A DNA stretch of 64,000 bases from Cryptomeria japonica (GCF_030272615.1 NC_081415.1:419142757-419206756), one strand, 5' to 3'. Counted from the stretch's first letter, positions 1 to 13,163 are shown. Made by a program: numbers and translations. The notes: a model not told the origin generated them from the letters alone.

Positions 1-1841
1 TTAGGAAGTACTGCTCTTGGTATGAGATCAATCTAGTGACTAATATCTCTGATAGACAAAAAGGAATCCGGTAAGTCTTCTACAACCACTCCTTTGTATT
101 AGTCTAGCAGTTCCCTAACCTCCTTAGGTCCTACCTCACTCACACCCTTCTTCCTTTCTTCCTTGGGCTTTACAATCAAAGAAAAACCTACTCCACCTTC
201 CTCCTTTAGTGTATTTAGGAACTCTTTTTCTCCTACCATCATCACACTAGATCCTACATGTTTTGGATCCCCTCTACCACTGACTGTATCCTAAAGGTCA
301 CACCATATTTTTGGAAAGAGTAAGCATTCTTTTGTCCATCATGATGAGCCTTTCTGTCAAACTGCCATGGCCTTCCAAGCAATATATTGCAAGCATCCAT
401 TGGAAGGGTGTCACACAAAATTTTATCCTTGTACCCCCCAATACTGAACTCTACCCATGCTTGTTCATTGATGAGTATGTGTTGCACTTTGTTCAACCAA
501 CTGACCCTATATGGACAACTATGGGATATTCTCTCAAAGTTGAACTTGTTTATTGCTTCCAAAGACACAATATTATCAGTAGACCCTGAATCTATGACAA
601 CTTTACAAACCTTACCTTACATCTTGTAGTTGCCTCTAAACAAAGCCTTTCTTTGGGGTGGCTCAAGCTTCACTGGTTCCTTGAGCAGTGTCCTCTTTAT
701 CATCAGGTTCTCTCCCATTTGTGATGTAAAATTCACTTTAGGAGATGTCACACTCCTTGCATCTTCTTGAGTCAAAGTGGCTCTCCTCTCACCACCATGA
801 GAATTTGAGGCCTTCTCTAGACACTTGTAGGTCTGGTGCCCCATCTGATTGCAATTATTGCATCTCATACTGGAGAACTTGGATCCTCACCCTGATCCAT
901 TCATCCTACCTCTTCCATTAGGTCTTCTCCATGGTAGCCTCCTCTTCTACTTGAGTCCCCAACTTGCTCTCCTTGGCTACACTCACCACTAGACCTTTGG
1001 TTAGGACTTTTTCCTCCTAACCTACCTCTGCCTCTAAAACTTCTCCCTCCTTTACCTCTATTACTCTGCTCACTTCTTCTTTTTAGTTTCTCTTCTGCCC
1101 TTAGGGCCAATTGAAAACACTTGTTCACTGTCTCCCCAATGCCAAGATGTTGATCTCATCTTGGATGTTCATCCTTAGGTCATTCAAGTACCTGGCCACT
1201 TTCTCTGACTCCTCTTCTTGTCTATTTGATCTGAGACTAATTTTATGAAACTCCATTGTATATGCATTCACATCAAGGTCTCTTTGTCTTAGGTTCTGCA
1301 ATTATCTATACATCTGCACTTCATGGTCAATGGGTATGAATTGTGCCTTGACTTTAGCCTTCATCCTTTCCTAGGAGGTTATCATACTTTTTCCCTCCTT
1401 AACTCTCTCTCCTTGTACATAGTTTCACCATGTAAGAGAAGACCCCTTCAACCTTTCTTTTTCCAACTTAACTCTCTTATCTTCAAGGATTTTTGTGTAC
1501 TCAAAATGACTAATCAATGCTTCAATCTAGTCTATCACCTCTTCTGCTTCCATACTTCCACTATATATAGGAAACCCATCAATGTTGTCCCTATTGATTG
1601 ACCTCAAGGAATCTACAAATACCCTCTGATCTATAGGTATCTCCTCTACCCGCTTATAGGATTCCCCATCTTCTTTATCCCCTTCTTCATCAGTGTCACT
1701 TCCATCTTCCTTATTCTTAGTCTTTTTCAATTCTTCAAGCTTGGACTCAAGCATCTCTTCAATCAACTTCTTCACCACATCTTGTGACATACTCTTAGGA
1801 GGCATTCTACCAACCCCTATTTCAATCTCTTCCTCTAACAT
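1..1841 (-). pseudogene. Ty3/gypsy gag-protease-RT linker, 5' part of pol, degraded
   Basis: This is the gag and early pol region of a Ty3/gypsy retrotransposon read right to left. Gag starts at 1841 with an acidic, Lys/Glu-rich segment and a typical GFPIYSGSMEAEEVIDW-like core (1600-1520). A basic Arg/Gly-rich stretch follows (1128-901), then a CCHC zinc knuckle (C-X2-C-X4-H-X4-C, near 860-815). The retropepsin C-terminal half (568-254) carries CPYRVSWL and ILLGRPWQFDRKAHHDG, hallmarks of plant Ty3/gypsy protease. The linker to RT is readable near 150-1 (RDISH, IDLIPRAVLPN) and runs off the window edge. Several stops and frame changes separate these blocks, so the copy is dead. Family assignment is firm; the exact lineage (chromovirus-like) is inferred. 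Confidence 0.88.
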
Positions 1842-1882
1842 ACACTAAGACCACACCACCCAAGTCATCTTCAAAAATCCTA

Positions 1883-1893
1883 CTCTGATACCA
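1883..1893 (-). other. Primer binding site (tRNA-iMet type)
   Basis: On the minus strand this reads TGGTATCAGAG, the usual plant retrotransposon primer site complementary to initiator tRNA-Met. It lies between the LTR end and the gag start at 1841, as expected for minus-strand orientation. Confidence 0.85.
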
Positions 1894-1896
1894 ATA

Positions 1897-2641
1897 TGAT
1901 GAGGAGGCAATAGACTAGAAGGAGGTAACCTTGAACCAACCAATCTCTAAGGCATACAAACTCAATCGGTTGCAACTTACACAACACCAAATCAAGAAAT
2001 GGTTCAATGACTCTAAAAAACACCTTTGAAAACCCAAATGCTCCACTATGTCCAATTACAAACAACTAACACTTCTCAATTGCTTGTGTGACTACCCACA
2101 CCCTTGCACACATGAGTGGGCTACTACTAGGTTTGAGGATTTGAATGGATCACTTGACCAATTCAATACAAAAATCCTTGGAGGGGTGTTCTCACAACAC
2201 CTTAACACAAATGAAATAGGGTTTCATAGTTTAGATCCACCAGAACATCAATTTTGACTCACTCTCCCACAAACTGAACCGATTGCAATTAGGCCTCCTT
2301 TTGAAGGAATCGGGTGATAATTTTTGACACCCTGAGGATCTAAGAAAACAAATTACATTTTCAGATACCCTTTTGGGAGTTATAAACAATATCTTAGTTT
2401 TCGGTACCGGTCCAACTTGCAGATATTCCAACCAATGCTGCACTAACACACCTAATAGGGCTTTTAGACCTATTTGATTGAACGCCTTTCACAAATTGGT
2501 TTGGTTCTCCTATGGGTGACCATCACTGACCATTAAATTTCATGTAAACCTATAAAGTACTCTTCTACCACATTCAAACCATTTTCCAATTCTCTAACAC
2601 TCAATTCTCACGCACTGCACTCATCAAACGGGTCTGTCACA
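1897..2641 (-). repeat. 5' LTR of the Ty3/gypsy element at the left edge
   Basis: This is a 745-bp LTR in minus orientation. It starts at 2641 with TGTGACAGACCC and ends at 1897 with CA, three bases before the primer site. The matching 3' LTR lies outside the window, so the target-site duplication and LTR divergence cannot be checked. No gene is seen inside it. Confidence 0.7.
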
Positions 2642-3600
2642 TAGAGATGTTAGACCTAGGGTTAGTTCTCCATCCTCTTTGCCTTGTTGTTTCCTCTTAA
2701 TGGCTTTTGGAACTAACTTTTTATACAGTGGCCTATCATCTCCTGTAATGACAGAGTGTTCAGTTAAGGATTGATAGGCCAAAACCCAATATTGCAATCA
2801 AACCCTAGGGGTTTAAGGGTTTTAGACTACCCAGTAGAGATTTTCTTGTAGAATGGGGTAGCAATCACTTCAAGACTTCACACTAAAATAAAAAAAAAGG
2901 TAAAATGATCTAGTTATAGGAACTATGCCATCAGCATTCTTGCCAATCCACCTTCGATATGCAATCAATAGAAATTGGATGGTTTTTCCCTAGTTTCCAA
3001 CAATTCTTGATGCTTCAATTTCTTTCTAAATCAACAACCATACATCCTTCGGTTTTGGGGGCCTTTAAAGGTGTTTCCAAAATGATCACAACCTCCTCCA
3101 ACTATTTTTCAAATTGACTGGTCGTTGGAGAATCACGACTTATAAAAAGTGCAAAATTGTCATGACAACAAATTGACAATATGACAACTTTTGCATAATT
3201 TAACCAAGTTAGACACAAGACTTTCATAGTCCCCCAAAATGATTACATTTGATTCTAAAACATCAAAAATAACTCAAATAGACTTGTGGTCACTTGATCC
3301 CTCAATTTAGACCGTTGTGACCCTTATTGACTCAATTTGCTCTACCAGACCCTAGATGACAATTTGACCCAAACATGGACAAACTTGTCACACTCCTAGG
3401 TCATTGAATTACAAAAAGGACCATAGGGTCTTATTACATTCCTTCTAGGCTAATAGAAAATCATCTTATTCTTGGTTCATGTCTTCATAGGTAGGTGCTC
3501 CTACACCACCTAACCACTAAGTAGGTCCTCCAATGGGACTAAGGAATACAGTACTCAATTCTTAGGTTAGAACAGGATCTCAATTGCATATTATCTAGAA
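2642..3600. other. Unassigned repeat-like DNA, no gene seen
   Basis: No coding region of note was found. The stretch at about 3160-3560 has the texture of retrotransposon LTR DNA, with repeated TGACAA and TTGTCAC words and a CACCTAACCACTAAG-type block. I could not pair it with a second copy in the window. Confidence 0.4.
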
Positions 3601-4397
3601 TATGAGAAAAAAAAATTAATGTCTTTATTATAATATCTTAACTATGAAAGTTTTCCTTTATGTAAAATCTTAAAATGGTAGAAGGTTTGTGAAATATAAT
3701 AGTTTTTAAATATACTTGTACTAGATACATATCAAATATATAGTAGATCCTTTCTTCAAGTCAAGCATGACAGAAAGTAAAAAATTATACCATATACATA
3801 GCGATAAATAGACACTTATATTAGTTGATGATTATTTAAGACAAGTTTGGATCTATTTTTTCAAAACGAAAGATCAACTTCTAAAATATTTTATTGTTTT
3901 TCATGTTTTATTGAAAGAATCTAAATCCCAACTTAAGATTCTTAAAATTGATAATAAAATTGAATATGTTAACAACATGTGATATTAAACATCAAAGAGC
4001 CATATCTTATCCACCTAAGCAAAATGGAGAAACCACAAGAAACCATAAGACAATTGTAAAAATAGCTAAATGTATGTTGTTAAAAATGTGTCATTAATTT
4101 TGTTGTAAAGATATATATAATATTATTTATTTAATTGATAGAATCTTATCAAAAATGTAAATATTATTGTTCTTAAAGAAGCTTTGTTAGGCAGAAAACC
4201 TAATGTTTTCATGTTTTAGATTCTCCTAGATTTATACATATTTATAAATAAATAAATAAAACTTGAATCTAAATCCATCCCATATTTTGTTGGATGTGAT
4301 GAATATTCTAAAACATGTGGTAGATATAATCTTCAAACTAAAAAAGTTAATATTAAAGGAAAACATACATTGTTGAGAATATAGTCTATGTTTGTTA
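3600..4397 (+). pseudogene. Ty1/copia integrase/pol relic, left part (split by the LINE)
   Basis: Translating across frameshifts gives copia integrase core motifs in order. These are an IDDYSR-like segment followed by QVWIYFFKTKDQLLKYF (about 3820-3895), KSQLKILKIDNKIEYVN (about 3925-3975), YPPKQNG and RNHKTIVKIAKCML (about 4010-4080), then LKEALLGRKPNVF and a GCDEYSK-like block (about 4170-4320). These correspond to the DDE core and the post-integrase GKKP and SKAYR region of copia pol. Frames shift repeatedly and stops are frequent. The sequence after 4340 resembles 33535-33600, and that resemblance stops near 4397, where the LINE begins. The right-hand continuation is at about 30281. Confidence 0.75.
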
Positions 4398-4649
4398 TGG
4401 CATCAAGGAGAAGACTAGGGTTGCAACTAAGGAGAGGTTTTTGAGACTTTTGGTAGGAAGGAGGATTTCGGTTTCCACAGGTGCATAGATCCTCTTCCTA
4501 GAAAAGGCTAAGTTGGGTTTGGGAGGATCAGAATAAAAGAACTAAGCATGGAGGGTTTCGAACAACTAGAGTTTCATGTGTATCGACTACGGGATTGGGA
4601 CGAAGTAATGTCTGACATAGCTTTTAGGGGTATAAACACCTATCGAAAA

Positions 4650-5711
4650 AGCCAAGCAACATATGGGAGAAAGTGAGTGCCAAATAATGGAGGTTGAAGA
4701 AGGTTTAGAAGACAGAAGAGATGCCTAAGGTAAGCAATCCCTCATAAAAACACCAAGTAATTTCTTTTTTTCTTGGTAGCCAGGCATGGAATGACTTAGT
4801 AGCTTGGTTGAAAGAAAGGGATTTTTTTATTAAGTGGGTTAGAGATTGGCTAACTTTCAGTAGGGTTAAAAAGTTGTCTGAAGAAAATTGGAAACTTAAG
4901 TGTGACCTTAATACAATGTTCAATGGTTTCTATCTAGTAATGGAAGAAGATGGAAACAAGAAAAATAGGGTTCTGAACCATGGACCCTTTTTTGTGGGGG
5001 GAAGGGGTCTCTTTATCAAGGACTAGGAACCAAGATTCAACCCTTTATAGGAAAATATAGATGAAATCCTGATTTGGATTAGATTGTACAATCTTCCTCG
5101 TGAGTATTGGGATGAGGAAACACTTAAAGGTATTGGAAATAAAATGGTTTTTTAATCAAAGAAGATGAGGTGATCGAAAAGAAGGATTTTAGCATGTATG
5201 CATGCATTTTAATCATCTAGAAACCCCACCTTATTCTTCCTTAAGCAATGGAAATTAGGACCAATGCCGAGGTCTAGCGGCAATAGATTAAGGTAGAGGA
5301 AAACATAGAACATTGCAAAAAATGTAAACAAGATGGTCATTCTGAAGAGGGCTATTTGATAAATAATAAGGGTAAACCTCCCACTAAAGAGGAACTAGTT
5401 ATTAAATGTAAACATCTTTCTGGAGATCTTATTGTGTCAAGAGGAGTTGGCCAATCTCAAAATTTGAAGGAGCATCAGACACCGGATGGTATGGAGGGTC
5501 TTGTTAAATCCCAGGGAAACAAAGAGGGCTATGATGGTTGGGTTAAAGAAAAGCAAGCTATGTCTTTAAATAAGAACAAATTTGGGCCCTAGATGTCAAT
5601 AAAAAAGGAGTGGAGTTTAGAGGACACATGTGTGATGGTACTAGAAATAGGAAGATTTCTAAGGAAAATAACCATAACAAACGGGTGGAGGATGTTATGC
5701 AAAGGAGTCTA
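4650..5711 (+). pseudogene. LINE ORF1, N-terminal part (DUF4283 plus degraded zinc knuckle)
   Basis: ORF1 of plant L1 LINEs encodes an RNA-binding protein. The DUF4283 core is readable at 4808-5026 (WKLKCDL, FNGFYLVMEED, NRVLNHGPFF, GRGLFIKD) and continues as IWIRLYNLPREYWDEETLKGIG at about 5075-5140. A zinc knuckle follows at 5310-5355. It reads C-KK-C-KQDG-H-SEEG-Y, so the last ligand is Tyr instead of Cys. A longer stretch (5356-5592) encodes a Lys-rich linker. Stops and frameshifts break the frame. The reading is cut at 5711 by the LTR insertion and resumes at 8693. Confidence 0.75.
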
Positions 5712-8687
5712 TGTGATGTCCCCACATTGGAATATAATTTAATGATAAATAATGCTAATAAAATTAAAATATAAAAGAATAAACATATAAATTAAATATC
5801 AATACACTTTGTCATAGCATTATTTATTCCAAACCATTGATAAATAAAAATCACAAAGAATTAAATTTTTAATACTTAAAACTACTAATAAAATAATAAA
5901 TACAAAAATTGCTTCAGCAGATAATTTCCCAATAGTATAATAATTGATGCTGACCTTGGTAGTGCTGATTGCTCAAATCACAGACAACAATCTCTAAATT
6001 TCCTTTTGTAATCTTATGAGCTACTCCCAATGGAGGGACCCACACCTTGGCTAGGAAAGGATGGTGCTCAGCTCATATAAACACAAATAACTTTTTGTAG
6101 CTCCACTTAAACCAGTGATCACCTTGATAGTGGAGGATATATAAAACACAATCAATGTTTCCTTATGAGTTGTGTTGAATTTCTTTGACCACATTCCCAT
6201 CACCAAGAATAACAAAACTTGGAAAAGTGACAGTTGGTTGCTTCTTGTAAAGTGGAGTGCCCCCAAAAAACATAAATAAATCCAAAGTGATTTGCTAAGA
6301 AGAAACTCTTAAAGCACCAAGTGAAAGCCATGCTTCCTAAACCTTTTTCATGGCATCCTTTTGATGAATTGAGAGAAAAATTAAGATATTAGTATTTTTC
6401 TTTCATTCTTTGTCTTCTTGTGAGTATGTGTTTGACCACCATATTGACTAAGGCATCCTTTCACCCACCTAGAGAAAGCATCTTTTGGCTTTTTGGATTC
6501 ACATTTTCCAATGAAATATATGAGACACTGAGCACCATATCTCATAGGTATCGCCAGACCATGAAAGATCAAAAGTGGTGAACGGTATGGAGCGACCATC
6601 TTATGTGATTGCTAGGAGTAGTGGCCGAATATGATGACGGGGTGAAGAATTGTTCCTTCCCACATACTATTGTCATTGAAGGTCAAACACCAAGCACAAT
6701 ACCTTTGCATCGATAAGATCAATATAAAATGAATGGCGTTGAAGATTTCTTCTAGTAACAAATGTTAGTCCCAATCGGTGCTGAGAGGGGAGGGGTGAAT
6801 CAGCACTTTACCGGTTTTACACAATTAAAACTTTTAACTCAAGTTTACACTAACTTAACATTCATCAATATAAATAATTACTACAAAAAGAATATGCATG
6901 CATGAAAAGATACATAGTGACACCAACATTTATCTCGTGGAAACCCAAATGGGAGAAAACCACGGTGTGAGTAGGAACTCATAAAATGTGTACTCTTCTG
7001 GAGTATGCCTGGTGAGGAGCCATCCCTGTTAGGAGATTACAAATACACTATTAGGTGCCACCCATTTAAGGGATTTTGAATAAGGCTTGTCAGTCCCTTT
7101 ACCCTATTAAAGGTAACCTTGTTAAAGGTCTTAGGATCATCAATTAAGATGACACCCGGTTAAGGGATTTTACAATGGGACCTGTTAAAGTCCACCCTAT
7201 TAAGGGATTTTAGTTGCAATGGTTAGAAAGCAACAGAAAGATGATCTGATGGAGTGGCTACTGATAGCTTGATCAGATCAAACTAAAAATCATACTCTAT
7301 CTGCATCGGTTGTATCTTCTCTGCACAACACCGGTTTTCTGTTTATACCTTCAGCTCTGCACTTTGTCGGTTCTCTGATCCTCGGCTCTGCATTCTACTC
7401 TACTCCCCCCGTGTTCACCCTTTTTCAGATCTATTTTCACGGTAACAACAACCTCATCAAAATGAATTAAGTGAATTTGTTAACCTTTAATTTTGTCACC
7501 AAATTTCCCTCCAAAACATTAGATTCAAAATTTTGATACCATGCCATAAATCACTCTCCAGAAATCGTTCCAGAAATCTCTGTCAAAACAGTCGTTCATG
7601 TTGATAAGTTCCTCGGTTGACTAGAGAAGACTGACAGTTTAACTGGATGTTAACTGAACGTTACCAAGTCTGCCGGTTATAGACTCTGTCGGTGTACCAA
7701 TCAAAATCTACCTAGCTGATTACCTCTTATATACCGATCTATTTACTACTTAGCCAGTTGAACTCTTCTGTGCCAGTCTACTCACTACTTGCTAGTTGAC
7801 CTCCTATGTGTCGGTCTACTCATTTCTTGTCGGTTGACCTCTTGTGTGCCGGTCTACTCACTGCTTACCCTATCTACATATTGCTTAGCTGGTTAACCTC
7901 TGTATATCGGTCTACTTACTGTCAATAGAATTTGAAGACTTAGAAGATGATGTTGCCAACAATGACAACCATATCATTCACCGGTCATACAAAATGCACC
8001 AAAATTCCAACAACAAATGGACAAGTCATAGGGAAAAGGACTATAGTATGTCAAGTAGAGAAGCGGAAATAAGGATATTTTCCATCAGGAAGAGAAGCCA
8101 AAATAAGGATATTTTCCATCAACTCAATCGATATTACTCAAAGTTAATTACAACACAATAAGAAGAGCACTACTAATATCGATTAAAGGTATCAATTTAG
8201 TAAGAAGGCTTAAGCAATTAGCATTATAATGAAAATGTGTGATCTGTACACAATAGTTAGCATTGGTTATTAATGTAATTAATCATCATGAAGAAGTGTG
8301 ATAGTGAAGGGTAGTATCTTATTGTTACCAAAGGATGCTAACCTTTAAGATTTGGGGATATATAAGACCAACCAAACCAGTCAATTTTGGGAGGGTGTTT
8401 TAGTGTATGGTTCCTTATTCCAGTGGAGAAGAACTCAAGGAGATGAGGTCGTAGGCCCAATAACGGATGCATGAAGCCAAGATAACATAACATAACCATT
8501 AAATCAGAGAGAGTTATGAAGATAAGCTCTACTTTCTGAATTATTCTTTAATTTTAATTTTAATATTACAATAAAATATATTCAGTTCTAATAAAGTTGT
8601 GTTTATTAATATATTACATGTCTTATTCTAATTTAAAATTGATGTCTCGGGACTAAATTTTGACATATCCCAATTGGGGACATTACA
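5712..8687. mobile_element. Solo-LTR-like element (TG...CA) inserted in LINE ORF1
   Basis: The element begins TGTGATGTCCCCACATTGG and ends CCAATTGGGGACATTACA, so the termini are inverted repeats of about 18 bp and show the TG...CA rule. It is flanked by a perfect 5-bp target-site duplication GTCTA (5707-5711 and 8688-8692). Excluding the nested LTR at 6763-8012, about 1.7 kb remains. I find no internal LTR pair, primer site or coding domain, so a solo LTR is the simplest reading. There is a short tandem duplication around 8060-8130 (AAATAAGGATATTTTCCATCA twice). Confidence 0.8.
6763..8012. mobile_element. Solo LTR nested inside the 5712-8687 element
   Basis: The element begins TGTTAGTCCCAATCGGTG and ends CAAAATTCCAACA. 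A perfect 5-bp target-site duplication ACAAA flanks it (6758-6762 and 8013-8017). Length is 1250 bp. The interior holds repeated TTAAGGGATTTT words (about 7065-7210) and imperfect repeats built on CGGTCTACTCA and GGTTGACCTC (about 7740-7915). No coding region was found. Confidence 0.85.
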
Positions 8688-8692
8688 GTCTA

Positions 8693-9131
8693 CCATCACA
8701 GTTGCTCTACAATGGCAATGAGCATGTTGTATCTTTGGTGGGTGAAGCCATAACTAAAGTGGAAAAGGTTATGGAAGTCATAGGAAGTCTGGGATATGAC
8801 CTATGGGATGTGAATTTGGTAGCACACACTGTTGATATTTCCCCCAATGATACACTTTTTTATCTCTTATAAGGATGACCAACAAACACCCTCTTGTCAT
8901 CTGTCTGAGACGACAGTGGATAATGAGAATCAAAAGATAGTGGGGATGGAGAACAGTGGTAAGGAGGATTTGGAGTGGGATTCAATGGAGGAGGATGATG
9001 AGTGGGGTCTTGTAGAGGAGGAGGATATTATGGAAAATAGGACTATTAGTCAAACCATGGCTAAATCAAGGAAGATTAGAATGGGGGAGAAAAAGTCAAG
9101 AGGGAGAAAACCGAACAAAGTGAAACTTTAA
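8693..9131 (+). pseudogene. LINE ORF1, C-terminal part
   Basis: This is the direct continuation of ORF1 after the LTR insertion. Rejoining at GTCTA gives a continuous LINE sequence. The two overlapping reading frames here encode an acidic segment (DSMEEDDEWGLVEEED) and a basic tail (KSRKIRMGEKKSRGRKPNK) ending with a stop at 9129-9131. No recognisable catalytic domain is present. A short spacer separates it from the ORF2 start at 9196. Confidence 0.6.
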
Positions 9132-9195
9132 ATTGTTGGTTGTGCCAAGGGTCAAAGAAATTTTTTTATCGAGAAGGGCATTACCCTTCTGGAGG

Positions 9196-11679
9196 AGCCA
9201 TGAAAATCCTTAGTTGGAATGTCAAGAGATGCAATTCCCTTGACAAAAGGCATTTGATCAAGAGAGTTCTTGATCAAGCGTGACTACATGTAGTAATGTT
9301 GCAAGAAATAAAACTCAATGGAATAGAAGCACAAAGCCTTCTCAAGAATTAGTGTGCATGGAAAGAATCCTTTGTTGAGGTTGTAGGAATAGCGGGTGGT
9401 TTGGATTTTCTATTGAACCTTGTCACAATAGGACTATAAAATTGGTGTTTGACTGAGTATTGGAAAGTTGTCAAAATTCACTTGTTCAATCTTAAATTTG
9501 ATTTCTTCGTTATGAATATATATGGGCCCTCTCAAGTAAGAAATAAAGTTGAAGTATGGCACCAAATAATTGAAGTTTTGAAGGGGTTGGATGACTCTTT
9601 AGTAAACTTGGGAGGAGACTTTAACGCAAGTTTAGAACTTGCAAATAAGGTGGGGGAGCAGATGGATTTAGGAAGGTCTCAAAAACCTTTCCAAAATTTT
9701 GTCACTAGTAATGGACTATGGAAAATTAAATCTAAAAAAGCATCTTTCAAATGGACAAATAGAAGATGGGGTGCTTCCCATATTGTAGAAAAGTTCGACA
9801 ATTTTTTTGCTGGAGAAGAATGGGCAGCCAAACCCTTAACATTTGAAGCCTCCATTTTTTCGTATTCAAGTTCAGACCACTTTCTTGTGGATCTTCTAAT
9901 TCAATCAGATGCAATGTAAACTCACTGTCCCTTCAAGTTTGAGAAAATGTGGCTCAAGGATAGTAATATCCAAAGTTTGATTGCCCAATGGTCGAAAGAT
10001 GCACCGCTCTCAAAAGGTAAGGAAGCTTTTATTTTTTTCTAAAGACTGCAACATATCAAGGGAAAATTGGAGTAGAACAAATTACATTTTGAAAACATTT
10101 TTGAAGGAAAATCGAAAGTGAAGTTCGATCTAAAAGTAGTGCAGGAAAAGATAATGAGTTTTGGGATGACAGAAGCGATATATTGGGAGGAAAAAACATT
10201 GAACTCCATTTATGCTAAAATTTTAGCTCGTGAAGAGACTTTTTTGAGATAAAAGTCTAGGGAATGTTGTCTTAAAGAAGGGGATAGAAATACTAGGTAA
10301 TTCCACAACTTGGTAAAGGCCAAAAGGTCATTAAACAGGATAGCAGAGATAAAAGATAGAAAAGGTAACCCTTTAACATCCACTAGAGATATTAATAAGT
10401 TGTCATTTTTTTTAAGGATCGTCTTTCTCTCCAAAGATAGATCAATGAGCTTCCAAGTAATGATGTGTTGCTTGTCATCCCTAAGTTGATTTTTTAACAA
10501 CAAAATGTTGCATTGAGTAAACTTGTCCAACTAGATTAAGTTAAGAAAGAAGTTTTCTCACTGGAGGGAGACAAGTCCCCAAGGCTGGATGGATTCTTGA
10601 CCTTCTTCTTTCAATAATTCTAGGACTTAGTAGATAAGGTTATTTGGGTTTTGGTGGAAAACTCTAGGTTAGATGCGTATGTGGCTAAAGAGTTAAATTG
10701 TACTTTGATTGCATCGATACCCAAAATGGACAAGGTTCAATCCTTTGGAGATATTAGACCAATGTCTCTATGTAACATGATGTATAAGGTCATTGCAAAA
10801 GTAATGGTGCAAAGAATGAATCAACTTTTATGTAATATTATTTATGAAGAACAAATTGGATTTGTTCCACATAGATCAATTGTGGAAGGTATAATCATAT
10901 TGCATGAAACCATACACAGTATAAGAAAGACTGAATGGATTGTGCGTTGATCAAACTTGTCATCTGAAAGGCTTATGATATGGTGGATGGACATTTCCTT
11001 TTTCAGATCATCAACGGCTTTGGATTTTGTTCAATGAATTGATTGCATGAGGAGTTGTGTGTCAATATCTTGTTTTTCAATACTTGTAAATGGAAGCCTG
11101 CAGGGTTTTTTCCAAGCATCAAGAGGATTGACACAAGGGGACCATTTGTCCCCTTTTCTTTTTATCATTTTAGTTGAAGCCTTAGGAAGGCTCATTCAAA
11201 AAATGATATGGGAAGGAAAGTGAAAAGGAGTAAAGATTTTTGTTGGGATGGAGGCTTCAACTCATCAACAGTTTGTTGATGATACGATCCTTTTGCATGA
11301 AGCAACCTTGAGGGAGGCCAGACTCATTAAGAAAGCATTAAATTGTTATTATGGAATGTCAAGACAACACATAAATTGGTTAAAATCATAAATATTTTTC
11401 TTCAACACAAATCTTGAAAAGCAAAAGGAAATATCGAGAATATTGGAGATTAAAGTGGGTAGTCTTCTGAGTAGGTTTCTTGGCACCCCGCATTTTGTTG
11501 GTGTCTTTCATCCTAATTTATGGTAAAAATTAGTAGATAGTTGTGTAGGGAAATTGGAAGGTTGGAAGAGTAAGTGGCTAATGGTGGCAAGGAGATTATT
11601 GATTCTTAAAATAGTAATATCAACTATTCCAATTTTCTCTATGATGTGCCTAAAAATTCTTGAGAAGGTCATTCATATT
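9196..11679 (+). pseudogene. LINE ORF2, endonuclease and reverse transcriptase part
   Basis: ORF2 starts at the ATG of MKILSWNVK. The apurinic endonuclease-like domain shows SWNVK (9205), LQEIK (9300), IYGPS (9520), GGDFN (9611), DNFF (9798) and SDHF (9877), the ordered EEP motifs. The reverse transcriptase is readable at 10651-10950 (LIASIPKMDK, DIRPMSLCN, IAKVMVQRM, QIGFVPHRSI). The catalytic-box equivalent FVDD lies at 11272-11283, followed by LLHEATLREA and a GKLEGWKSKWL thumb-like segment (about 11550). The frame is broken by many stops, for example in RVLDQA-stop near 9280. It is truncated at 11679 by element A and continues after 27300. Confidence 0.88.
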
Positions 11680-12785
11680 TGTAGCATCATAAATTGTCAC
11701 CAAGCCAATTTACACCTCATGTTTGTGACCATACTTTAGAATTGATCCCTCAAGTCTATGTCCTTCTCCTTGGGACTAATTTGAGGTCCCTATTTGAGGA
11801 GGACCAAGGTGCTAGCACCCTAGTCCCCCTCAATGGAGCCGATTTTCCAAGGGGAGGATGTGACCTATCACCCCTTCGGGAAATGAAATTAGTGGCTCTA
11901 TGTGATCATTGGAGATCAGCATAATTGGTAAATTGACATAGGATCTCATAGATAAATGTATTTAATCAATTCATTTCATATATAAGACTCTAATTATTTG
12001 ACCTAAATCATTCAAGCATTGAAGTGTTCATTATTAAGCATTTCCAGAGACCTTCAAGGCTACATTTCCTTCAATCAATGATTATTAAGAAAATTACATC
12101 ATTCATATGAAATCATGTGTGTTTGATTAGGGTTTTGTCATGTTCATGAAATTACATACAACATATGTGATTACATTCAAGAAACGAAGCATCATTATCA
12201 GTCATTGCAGATCTAAGGTATATCTTTCCATTGTTTATTTCAAGTATTTGCAATATTTCATTCAAGGTTAATTCATAAACTAGTGTTTGACTTAGGCAAA
12301 TCCCTATACCCAACCTATTTCCCTTCTCTAGTGTGTGTATGAATAGGTACGGAGTTGTGATCTTCAAAATTGGCTTTATTTACAGTGACGAATCAATCCC
12401 CCATTGGAGTGCTAAAAGTGCGAAGGACTAGAGCGACCATTGCTACGGTCTCAAAAAATTAGGAGCTCCTTCTAAAAATAGGTCTGAAGACTCTTATAAT
12501 GCTCAGATATAGGTTCATGTCTCGATTTGATGACTGTAGTTCACCGTTCATGCATAATTACTTCAATTCAACCCATTTGTCCTAATTTCAGCATCTTCAA
12601 CAAATCAATTCAACTCAAGAGAAAGAAGAAGCTCATCAAAGATCCTTGGAATCTAATTAGCATCTGAATCAATTAGATTTAGATCTATCGAATTCCTATA
12701 TTTCCCTAATGAAATGGTCTCTAAGTAAAAATTAGTGGTTTTTACTACATCCAATGGTGGAAACCCTAACATTTTCACCATTACA
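11680..12785 (+). repeat. 5' LTR of element A
   Basis: It begins TGTAGCATCATAAATTGTC and ends TTCACCATTACA. A TATA-like stretch CATATATAAG lies at 11977-11986. The end block (ATGGTGGAAACCCTAAC) recurs in the 3' LTR at 27269. By eye the two copies differ at many positions, so this is an old insertion. Confidence 0.8.
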
Positions 12786-12787
12786 TT

Positions 12788-12801
12788 TGGGTGAACTCGA
12801 C
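12788..12801 (+). other. Degenerate primer binding site (tRNA-Trp type), element A
   Basis: It reads TGGGTGAACTCGAC, two base pairs after the LTR end. It differs from the TGGTGAACCCGAC seen in elements B and D by one inserted G and one C-to-T change. Confidence 0.55.
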
Positions 12802-13163
12802 TCCTTACACCTATAATTTTGATTTATGTTCTCAGATCTGACTTCTTATGCAATTTAAAATTCAAATTTACATTTACAAGTTTAATTTCCAATTGAATTT
12901 TAAAAATTTAGAGGTTAATTTCACAAAACCCTAATTTTAAATTCTAAAATTGGGCTTGTGAATTGTTTAATTTGGATTAATTGTTTTAGATCTGATTTGG
13001 AGACATTTCAAATTTCAAATTTACATTCATAGATCTCATTTTAATAAAATTACATAAATTTAGAGGTTTAATTCATAAAAACCCTAATTTGTTTCAGTTT
13101 ATAAATTTGTGGGTTGTATAATTCATCACTTCATTTTTCAGATTTGATTTTCAAAAATTAATA

